Position numbers and translations under genes: made by a program
Source: an uncultured Eubacteriales bacterium
Lineage (GTDB): Bacteria > Bacillota > Clostridia > Peptostreptococcales > Anaerovoracaceae
Length of the DNA: 57,333 nt
Assembly: GCA_902778585.1 (NCBI GenBank)
Contig: CACYYD010000012.1
Coordinates: 1-57,333 of the forward strand
Direction: 5' to 3'
Shown here: in pieces, positions 51,490 through 57,333 of the stretch
Layout: each line of letters opens with the position of its first letter
How positions within the stretch are numbered: the first letter of the stretch is position 1
Notes under the pieces: model-generated
The model's database searches: none
What the model was told of the DNA's origin: nothing
The model's input: the letters and a program-made list of their open reading frames with translations, nothing else

Positions 51490-52207
51490 TATCCGGTCCA
51501 AGCAGCTGTTCCGCATCGCAGCTGAGGGTGCGGGACAAAGCGACGATGTACTCGGAGCGGGCCTTTCTGAGGTCTTTCTGGCTCTGTTCATATTGCTGTA
51601 TGGTCCTTACCGGGATCCCGGCTGCTGACGCGAGGCCGCTCTGGCTGAAGCCGCATTTCAAACGGGCATCCCTGAGGCGCGCGCCGCATGGACCTGAGGC
51701 ATCTGAGAGGGATCTGCCTGCAGACGATGCCGCTTCTGCCGCAAACTGCTCTCCGAATTCCCGGAGACGCTGAGAACGCTCCGCTTCGCTTATGCTGAGA
51801 GGCAGGCTGTCCAGAAATTCAATACGCCTTTTGCTGTATTCTGCTGTGAATGACTGGACGGAAAAACCAGTCAAAACCTGCCTGAATGTGAGGCAGGTCT
51901 CCCACTGCATATGGGAGAGCACATGGCCGCACCAGTATTCGGGACTAAGCCCTCCGGTGTGCCTCGGGACAGTGCGCTCATAGGCCAGACCGCTCCCCGC
52001 GAGCACAGCGTATACAAGTTCGGTGCCGGACATGCCTGCTATGAGCTTTATATCTCCGCGCTCAAAGTCTGACGCGAGACCGGAGGCACAGAACAGATCC
52101 ATCATTGTATTTACATCATAGTGCATGCTGCGCGATGCGAAATCCAGCATGCGGCCGAGCGTATCTGAAGCGCGGTCAAGCAATGATCTGTCATAAGCGC
52201 GGGTCAT
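51482..52207 (-). CDS. antitoxin-like protein with C-terminal XRE helix-turn-helix
   Basis: 241 residues. The first 165 form a helical domain unfamiliar to me; the end (about 175-238) is an XRE-type helix-turn-helix: A-R-L-K-C-G-F-S-Q-S-G-L-A-S-A-A-G-I-P-V-R-T-I-Q-Q-Y-E. It overlaps the DUF3990 gene by 17 bases, so the two are translationally coupled. A DUF3990 plus HTH pair with an operator palindrome upstream fits a toxin-antitoxin module, with this as antitoxin and autorepressor. Confidence 0.75.
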   Translation of the reverse strand: MTRAYDRSLLDRASDTLGRMLDFASRSMHYDVNTMMDLFCASGLASDFERGDIKLIAGMSGTELVYAVLAGSGLAYERTVPRHTGGLSPEYWCGHVLSHMQWETCLTFRQVLTGFSVQSFTAEYSKRRIEFLDSLPLSISEAERSQRLREFGEQFAAEAASSAGRSLSDASGPCGARLRDARLKCGFSQSGLASAAGIPVRTIQQYEQSQKDLRKARSEYIVALSRTLSCDAEQLLGPDKK

Positions 52208-52853
52208 AAGGGCTCACCTCGTCTCTGAGAAGATCGTGAATATAAAAGTCTCCGGCAGCGGCAGGGGCGGATGCGCCTCTGATGGATCTCAGCTCCCGGC
52301 TTATCTTCGATTGGAAAAACTCCGAAGAATCCGCGGTCTCATATCCCGTAAAGGCTATGCGGTCGAATGCGCGGTTGCTCTTAAGTACAAACTGCCTGTT
52401 TGCGCTGTCTTCTGACAGAGCCTTTTTCAGACTCCCATATGACAGCCGGCCGTCCAGAAAGTCCTGCGCAAACATAAAGCATCTGTTGTCTGCCCTGTAC
52501 CCGATAATGCAGTCGCTTCCCTGATAGTCCACGCTGAAATACTTGTTTATATATTCTCTCGCGCCTCTGGCTGTTGCGGAGAACATGTCGAATTCCCTGA
52601 AGCTCATGAGCAGGCTGAGCCAGTGCAGCGGAACGTACTGCGGACCGCACAGATTGATGATGCGCAGGCCGTCGCAGTTGATCGAGTAGGAAGAAACAAA
52701 GCCGTTTCTGTCCCTTCCGACAGCCCACTCGGCAGCGTACTGAGGATACTCCGAGCAATAGAAGCCCAGGCCGAAATCGTTATACTGATTGCCGGTACCA
52801 AACTTCGGAGGCCTTACTATATGCGATGATCCGTGGTATATTTTCCTGTCCAT
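52191..52853 (-). CDS. DUF3990 protein, putative ADP-ribosyltransferase-like toxin
   Basis: 220 residues. The N-terminus Y-H-G-S-S, then F-G-L-G-F-Y and A-A-E-W-A match DUF3990, a group compared with ADP-ribosyltransferase-like folds and often found with small HTH or helical partner proteins. The exact target is unknown. The ATG at 52853 has no ribosome-binding site and the promoter's -10 ends six bases before it. It is first in a two-gene minus-strand unit placed between cdaR and nagB. Confidence 0.78.
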   Translation of the reverse strand: MDRKIYHGSSHIVRPPKFGTGNQYNDFGLGFYCSEYPQYAAEWAVGRDRNGFVSSYSINCDGLRIINLCGPQYVPLHWLSLLMSFREFDMFSATARGAREYINKYFSVDYQGSDCIIGYRADNRCFMFAQDFLDGRLSYGSLKKALSEDSANRQFVLKSNRAFDRIAFTGYETADSSEFFQSKISRELRSIRGASAPAAAGDFYIHDLLRDEVSPYDPRL

Positions 52854-52859
52854 AATATG

Positions 52860-52888
52860 ACTATACTCCCAAGGGAGTATAAAATCAA
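52860..52888 (-). promoter_or_regulatory. promoter and operator of the DUF3990-HTH pair
   Basis: Minus strand: TTGATT (52883-52888), a 17-base spacer, and TATAGT (52860-52865), six bases before the ATG. A 9-base inverted repeat TATACTCCC-AA-GGGAGTATA (52862-52881) fills the spacer and enters the -10, a natural autorepression site for the HTH partner. Confidence 0.75.
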
Positions 52889-52907
52889 AGTTTTTCGCTC
52901 AACTGCA

Positions 52908-52936
52908 TTTACCGCCTTTAAATCCTTTGCTATAAT
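52908..52936 (+). promoter_or_regulatory. promoter of nagB-glmM operon
   Basis: TTTACC (52908-52913), a 17-base spacer, and TATAAT (52931-52936). Divergent from the DUF3990 promoter, with 19 bases between the two -35 boxes. Confidence 0.65.
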
Positions 52937-53010
52937 GGCGCCGGTATGAATAAAGGGTGCGGAAACATGACAAAGAGAACCGTCCCTGTTGTCACGAAAG
53001 GAGAGAGACA

Positions 53011-53802
53011 ATGAGAGTAGTTATCCAGGATGATTATGAGAAGATGTGCAAGTGGGCTGCTGACTATATCGCAGACAAGATCAACTCGCATAAAGAAGAC
53101 AGACCGTTCGTTCTCGGACTCCCTACGGGATCGTCCCCGATCGGTGTATATAAGAACCTTATCGCAAAGAACAAGGCAGGCGAGCTTTCGTTCGCAAATG
53201 TTGTGACATTCAACATGGACGAGTATCTCGGACTTCCTCACGAGCATGACCAGAGCTACTGGTACTTCATGCACGACAACTTCTTTGATCACCTCGTAGA
53301 TATGAAGCCTGAGAACATCAACATCCTCAACGGAATGACTGATGATCCTGAAGGCGAGTGCGCAAGATATGAGGAGAAGATCGCAAGCTACGGCGGCATC
53401 GACCTCTTCATGGGCGGAATCGGCGTTGACGGACACCTCGCATTCAACGAGCCGTTCACATCGCTCACATCCCGCACAGGTCTCAGAGACCTTACAACAG
53501 ACACAAGGATCGTAAACTCCAGGTTCTTTGGAAACGACCCTGAGGCTGTTCCTGCACAGGCTCTGTCCGTAGGAATCGGAACAGTTACAGACAGCAAGGA
53601 AGTCCTCGTACTCATCAGCGGACACAACAAGGCAAGAGCCATGGCCGCTGTAGTTGAAGGCGGAGTAAGCCAGAAGTGGACATGCAGTGCTCTTCAGATG
53701 CACAACGGCGCTATCATCGCATGCGATGAAGAGGCCTGCGGCGAACTGACAGTAGATACATACAAGTACTTCCTCGACATCGAGAAGGATCAGAGACTTT
53801 AG
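53011..53802 (+). CDS. nagB: glucosamine-6-phosphate deaminase
   Basis: 263-residue NagB. Blocks include G-L-P-T-G-S-S-P, F-N-M-D-E-Y-L-G-L (catalytic Asp), G-V-D-G-H-L-A-F-N-E-P and V-L-V-L-I-S-G-H-N-K-A-R-A. It converts GlcN6P to fructose-6-phosphate and ammonia. The ATG at 53011 has AAAGGAG nine bases upstream. With glmM 10 bases downstream it sits at the branch between amino-sugar breakdown and synthesis. Confidence 0.96.
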   Translation: MRVVIQDDYEKMCKWAADYIADKINSHKEDRPFVLGLPTGSSPIGVYKNLIAKNKAGELSFANVVTFNMDEYLGLPHEHDQSYWYFMHDNFFDHLVDMKPENINILNGMTDDPEGECARYEEKIASYGGIDLFMGGIGVDGHLAFNEPFTSLTSRTGLRDLTTDTRIVNSRFFGNDPEAVPAQALSVGIGTVTDSKEVLVLISGHNKARAMAAVVEGGVSQKWTCSALQMHNGAIIACDEEACGELTVDTYKYFLDIEKDQRL

Positions 53803-53812
53803 GAGAAAAACA

Positions 53813-55162
53813 ATGGGTAAGTATTTCGGAACTGACGGCTTCCGCGGCGAAGCCAACAAGACTCTTACATTTGACCACGCCATAAAGATCGGCCGCTACC
53901 TTGGCTGGTACTACGGCAAGAGACTCGACCGCAAGGCTAAGGTCGTCATCGGAAAGGACACCAGAAGATCGAGCTACATGTTTGAGTACGCTCTCTGCAC
54001 AGGCCTCATGGCTTCGGGCGCAGACGCCTACATCATGCACGTAACAACGACTCCTTCGGTATCGTACATTGCGAGAGTCGATGACTTCGACTGCGGTATC
54101 ATGATCTCCGCATCGCACAATCCGTTCTATGACAACGGCATCAAGATCGTCAACAACAACGGCGAGAAGATGGACGAAGAGACTCTGCTTAAGATCGAGC
54201 AGTATCTCGACGGCGAGATGGAAGTTCCTATGGCTGAGCGCGACGAGATCGGCCGCACAGTAGACTACGTCTCCGGACGTAACCGCTACATCGGATATCT
54301 CATCTCGATGTCCAAGTTCAGCTTCAAGGATGTCAAGGTCGGACTCGACGTTGCGAACGGAGCTGCATGGTCTATCGCAAAGGGCGTCTTCGATGCTCTC
54401 GGCGCAAAGACATATGTCATGAACGATGAACCGGACGGCTACAACATCAATACAAACTGCGGATCGACTCATATAGAGCACCTGCAGAAGTTTGTAGTAG
54501 ACAACGGTCTTGATGTCGGATTCGCATATGACGGCGATGCTGACAGATGCCTCTGCGTAGACGAGAAGGGCAACGTTGTGACGGGAGACCACATACTGTA
54601 CATCTACGGACTCTACATGAAGGAAAGAGGCAAGCTCCTCAACAACAAGGTAGTTACGACTGTAATGTCCAACTTCGGACTCTACAAGGCACTCGACAAG
54701 GTAGGCATCGAGTACGAGCAGACCAAGGTAGGCGACAAGTACGTATATGAGAATATGGTACAGAACGGCCACCGCATCGGCGGTGAGCAGAGCGGACACA
54801 TCATCTTCACCAAGTATGCCACAACAGGAGACGGTATCCTGACATCCCTCAAGCTGATGGAGGCTATGCTTGCCAAGAAAAAGAAGATGAGCGAGCTCGC
54901 AGCGCCTGTCGTATTCTATCCTCAGGTCCTCAAGAACGTGAGAGTAAAGAGCAAGGCCGACTGCATGAACGACCCTGACGTGCTGGCTGCAGATGCTGCC
55001 GCAAAGAAGGCTCTCGGCGACACAGGACGCACACTGCTCAGAGAATCCGGCACTGAGCCTGTAGTCCGCGTTATGGCGGAGGCTCCTTCGGAGGAAGAGT
55101 GCGAGAAGTACGTAAACCAGATCATCGACGTTATCCGCGCAAAGGGACATATCGTCGAATAG
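53813..55162 (+). CDS. glmM: phosphoglucosamine mutase GlmM
   Basis: 449-residue alpha-D-phosphohexomutase. The catalytic serine is in S-A-S-H-N-P near residue 103, the metal site is D-G-D-A-D-R near 243, and the sugar loop is G-E-Q-S-G-H near 325. It interconverts GlcN6P and GlcN1P for peptidoglycan. AGGAG is nine bases before the ATG. In related bacteria it follows cdaA-cdaR directly; here nagB and an inserted pair separate them. Confidence 0.96.
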   Translation: MGKYFGTDGFRGEANKTLTFDHAIKIGRYLGWYYGKRLDRKAKVVIGKDTRRSSYMFEYALCTGLMASGADAYIMHVTTTPSVSYIARVDDFDCGIMISASHNPFYDNGIKIVNNNGEKMDEETLLKIEQYLDGEMEVPMAERDEIGRTVDYVSGRNRYIGYLISMSKFSFKDVKVGLDVANGAAWSIAKGVFDALGAKTYVMNDEPDGYNINTNCGSTHIEHLQKFVVDNGLDVGFAYDGDADRCLCVDEKGNVVTGDHILYIYGLYMKERGKLLNNKVVTTVMSNFGLYKALDKVGIEYEQTKVGDKYVYENMVQNGHRIGGEQSGHIIFTKYATTGDGILTSLKLMEAMLAKKKKMSELAAPVVFYPQVLKNVRVKSKADCMNDPDVLAADAAAKKALGDTGRTLLRESGTEPVVRVMAEAPSEEECEKYVNQIIDVIRAKGHIVE

Positions 55163-55174
55163 GGGAGAACAGAA

Positions 55175-55837
55175 ATGTATACAATTAACGATTTATATGA
55201 TCTTGATCATACGCTTGCAAAGGATTACCTTGCTCAGTTCACATATCCGTGGGAAGCTCTGAAGGGGATCAAGGAATTCATACTTCAGCTCGGTCCGACT
55301 CTGGATCCTGAGGAATATGAAGAGGTCAGTGAGAACGTATGGGTGCACAAGACCGCAAAGGTATTCCCGAGCGCGTATCTCGGAGCTCCATGCATCATCG
55401 GACCTAACACAGAGGTAAGGCACTGCGCATTCGTAAGAGGATCTGCTCTTGTCGGTGCTGACTGCGTTGTCGGCAATTCAGTAGAGCTCAAGAACGTCAT
55501 CCTCTTCGATCACGTGCAGACTCCGCATTACAACTATGTAGGAGACTCTATCCTTGGCTATTACAGCCACATGGGCGCAGGTTCGATCACTTCCAACGTC
55601 AAGGCAGACAAGAAGCTCGTAGTCGTTCATAACGGAACAGAGCAGATCGAGACCGGCGTAAAGAAGTTCGGCGCTATGCTCGGCGACCACGTTGAGGTCG
55701 GCTGCAATGCCGTTCTTAACCCGGGCACTGTCATCGGCCGCAATTCCAATGTTTATCCGACATCCTGCGTACGCGGTGTCATTCCGGAAAACAGCATATG
55801 GAAAAACAACGGGGATGTAACAGAAAAGCACGAATAG
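55175..55837 (+). CDS. left-handed beta-helix (GlmU C-terminal-like) acyltransferase-type protein
   Basis: 220-residue hexapeptide-repeat protein. The early region (1-60) is helical, and repeats such as A-P-C-I-I-G-P-N-T-E-V-R-H-C-A-F-V-R-G-S form the left-handed helix up to about 205. It resembles the acetyltransferase half of GlmU and is next to glmM, so a role in UDP-GlcNAc-type synthesis is likely. It lacks the uridylyltransferase half. GGGGAGAAC is just before the ATG. Confidence 0.85.
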   Translation: MYTINDLYDLDHTLAKDYLAQFTYPWEALKGIKEFILQLGPTLDPEEYEEVSENVWVHKTAKVFPSAYLGAPCIIGPNTEVRHCAFVRGSALVGADCVVGNSVELKNVILFDHVQTPHYNYVGDSILGYYSHMGAGSITSNVKADKKLVVVHNGTEQIETGVKKFGAMLGDHVEVGCNAVLNPGTVIGRNSNVYPTSCVRGVIPENSIWKNNGDVTEKHE

Positions 55838-55850
55838 AAAAATATCCGAA

Positions 55851-55896
55851 AAAAGCAGTGGCTCAGCCGTGTGCCGGGCCGCTGCTCTTTCTTTTT
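55851..55896 (+). terminator. terminator after the glm operon
   Basis: AGCAGTGGC (55854-55862) and GCCGCTGCT (55878-55886) form nine pairs including one G-T, then CTTTCTTTTTG. Confidence 0.85.
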
Positions 55897-56003
55897 GTCC
55901 GCCTTGTATTGAAGGAAGGACATTCAAATGATAGAATATGTTGTCATTCAAGGAAAGGGACACTCACTGAGCTGTCCTGAGGGGATTACAGAAGGGAAAT
56001 AAC

Positions 56004-57206
56004 ATGAGTACAGAAAGAAGAGTAGGTACGGTATCACGCGGGATCAGATGCCCGATCTTCCGTGAAGGCGACGATCTTGCCAATCAGGTAGTCGAAAGCG
56101 TTCTGGCTGCTGCGGAATCTGACGGATTCGAAGTACGGGACAAGGACGTGCTCTGCATCACGGAGTCTGTTGTTGCAAGATGCCAGGGCAACTACGCAAG
56201 TGTGGATGCTATTGCCGAGGATGTAAAGGAAAAGCTCGGCGGCAAGACTATCGGCGTTATATGGCCGATCCTTTCGAGAAACAGATTCGCCATCTGCCTC
56301 AGAGGTATGGCGAAGGGAGCAGAGAAGATCGTGCTGATGCTCAGCTATCCTTCGGACGAGGTAGGAAACGCGCTTCTTACTCTTGACCAGCTCGACGCAG
56401 CCGGAGTTAATCCGTACAGTGATGTACTCTCGCTCGAGAAATACAGAGAGCTCTTCGGAGAAAACAGACACCAGTTCACAGGCGTTGACTATGTGGCATA
56501 CTACGGTGACCTCATCAAGGAGTGCGGAGCGGATGTGGAGATCATCTTCGCGAACCATGCTGAGGAGATCCTCAACTATACCGACAAAGTCATCAACTGC
56601 GACATCCACACACGTGCGCGCACAAAGAGGATACTGAGATCCAAAGGCGCGACCGTTTTCGGAATGGACGAGATCCTGAACGCACCTGTAAACGGCAGCG
56701 GTTACAATGAGAAGTACGGTCTGCTCGGATCGAACAAGGCTACGGAAGACAGCGTAAAGCTTTTCCCTAGAGATGCTCAGAAGCTCGTAGAGGACATCCA
56801 GTCCATGATGCTCGAGAAGACCGGCAAGCACATCGAGGTAATGGTATACGGGGACGGAGCTTTCAAGGATCCTGTCGGAAAGATCTGGGAGCTTGCAGAC
56901 CCTGTCGTTTCCCCGTTCTACACATCGGGACTCGAGGGCACACCGAACGAGCTCAAGCTCAAATATCTTGCAGACAACGACTATTCGAACCTCTCAGGAG
57001 AAGAACTCCGCGAGGCTATCAGCAAGGCGATTGCCGACAAGCCACAGGAGAGCCTGGTAGGAAACATGGTTTCGGAAGGAACTACACCGAGACGTCTGAC
57101 AGACCTTATCGGATCGCTCTGCGACCTCACATCGGGCTCCGGAGACAAGGGAACACCTGTCGTCTATATCCAGGGTTACTTCGATAACTACACAACAGGC
57201 AGATAA
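56004..57206 (+). CDS. CofE-like (coenzyme F420-0:gamma-glutamyl ligase) domain protein
   Basis: 400-residue protein with the CofE-like domain covering most of its length (R-D-K-D-V-L-C-I-T-E-S-V-V-A-R-C near residue 45, T-R-A-R-T near 212). True CofE is about 250 residues and adds glutamates to F420. This longer form is found in many bacteria without F420 and its substrate is unknown. The codon use is highly biased. It stands alone downstream of the glm operon terminator. AGAAGGG is eight bases before the ATG. Confidence 0.82.
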   Translation: MSTERRVGTVSRGIRCPIFREGDDLANQVVESVLAAAESDGFEVRDKDVLCITESVVARCQGNYASVDAIAEDVKEKLGGKTIGVIWPILSRNRFAICLRGMAKGAEKIVLMLSYPSDEVGNALLTLDQLDAAGVNPYSDVLSLEKYRELFGENRHQFTGVDYVAYYGDLIKECGADVEIIFANHAEEILNYTDKVINCDIHTRARTKRILRSKGATVFGMDEILNAPVNGSGYNEKYGLLGSNKATEDSVKLFPRDAQKLVEDIQSMMLEKTGKHIEVMVYGDGAFKDPVGKIWELADPVVSPFYTSGLEGTPNELKLKYLADNDYSNLSGEELREAISKAIADKPQESLVGNMVSEGTTPRRLTDLIGSLCDLTSGSGDKGTPVVYIQGYFDNYTTGR

Positions 57207-57240
57207 ACAAAGCATAAAAAATACAGCCGCATGCGGCAAT

Positions 57241-57257
57241 GTCATTAAGTTAATGAC
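57241..57257. promoter_or_regulatory. short palindrome of unknown role
   Basis: GTCATTAA-G-TTAATGAC, a perfect 8-base inverted repeat with one central base. It may be an operator for a gene beyond the window. Confidence 0.35.
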
Positions 57258-57267
57258 AAAACAGAAT

Positions 57268-57306
57268 CAACTGGGAACTGCAATTTGAGTGGATCCCAGT
57301 TTTTCT
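57268..57306 (+). terminator. terminator after the CofE-like gene
   Basis: CTGGGA (57270-57275) and TCCCAG with a 17-base loop, followed by TTTTTCTTT. Confidence 0.65.
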
Positions 57307-57333
57307 TTGCTTGAATATCGATTTTGTAACCAA

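Noticed and set aside
52957..53010. Earlier start of nagB at 52957
   Set aside because: The extension is rich in Arg/Cys/His and unlike NagB; AAAGGAG places the start at 53011.
53714..55150. 478-codon minus-strand frame over glmM
   Set aside because: Antisense shadow of glmM; no promoter or ribosome-binding site, low-complexity product.

Overview
The window reads as chromosome of an anaerobic, low-to-mid GC Bacillota (class Clostridia). This is inferred from gene content: a 2-hydroxyacyl-CoA dehydratase pair, a selenium-handling cluster, a TPP riboswitch with an energy-coupled thiamine transporter, CdaA/CdaR, CsoR/CopA, RecD2, a YhaM-type RNase and a raiA-type RNA. An assignment near Anaerovoracaceae/Peptostreptococcales is plausible but is not proven by anything in the sequence alone. 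Nothing suggests a prophage or a large mobile element. Most of the window is ordinary chromosome with short operons separated by clear intrinsic terminators.

Layout. 1-1.8 kb: a divergent partial gene, then a selenium cluster (YedE-type transporter, TusA-like protein, DUF3343 Se/S-carrier-like protein). 1.8-8.5 kb: an M16 peptidase, a lipoprotein, a HerA-like ATPase, a YbaK-type tRNA-editing protein and, translationally coupled to it, a probable selenoprotein read through an in-frame UGA that ordinary gene finding breaks in two. 8.6-11.1 kb: an AGCS amino-acid symporter and an ornithine/alanine-type racemase. 11.2-21.2 kb: a metallopeptidase, a Kef-type antiporter, DUF445, an ABC exporter pair, cyclophilin, a K+ channel and a NUDIX hydrolase. 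21.2-28.9 kb: MltG, a PTS-type IIC protein, an HI0933 flavoprotein, a threonine aldolase and the csoR-copA copper operon. 29.0-29.7 kb holds the CsoR operators and an unexplained array of nine inverted octamers. 29.7-32.7 kb: the dehydratase pair and a small membrane protein. 32.8-34.2 kb: a candidate small RNA, then cysK behind a leader peptide with three consecutive Cys codons and an attenuator. 34.2-43.2 kb: DUF1461, a TrpR-like regulator, nadE, a YhaM-like nuclease, recD2, comF, TPP riboswitch-thiT, a PfkB kinase and a TetR regulator. 43.3-47.9 kb: a 930-residue Fe-S flavoprotein, HypA, two small proteins, a raiA-type structured RNA and HPF. 47.9-57.3 kb: an LCP protein, cdaA-cdaR, an inserted DUF3990/HTH pair, nagB-glmM-hexapeptide transferase and a CofE-like protein.

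How the genes work together. The first 1.8 kb supplies selenium, and a probable user of selenocysteine lies about 6 kb away. The cdaA-cdaR and glmM genes usually form one operon linking c-di-AMP to amino-sugar synthesis; here they are separated by a toxin-antitoxin-like pair and nagB. The strongest unusual signals are the selenoprotein, the Cys-codon attenuator, the octamer array, a set of genes whose -10 box lies 6-8 bases before the start codon (probable leaderless mRNAs), and an internal start in copA that would release a free CopZ-like domain. No tRNA, rRNA or CRISPR array was seen.
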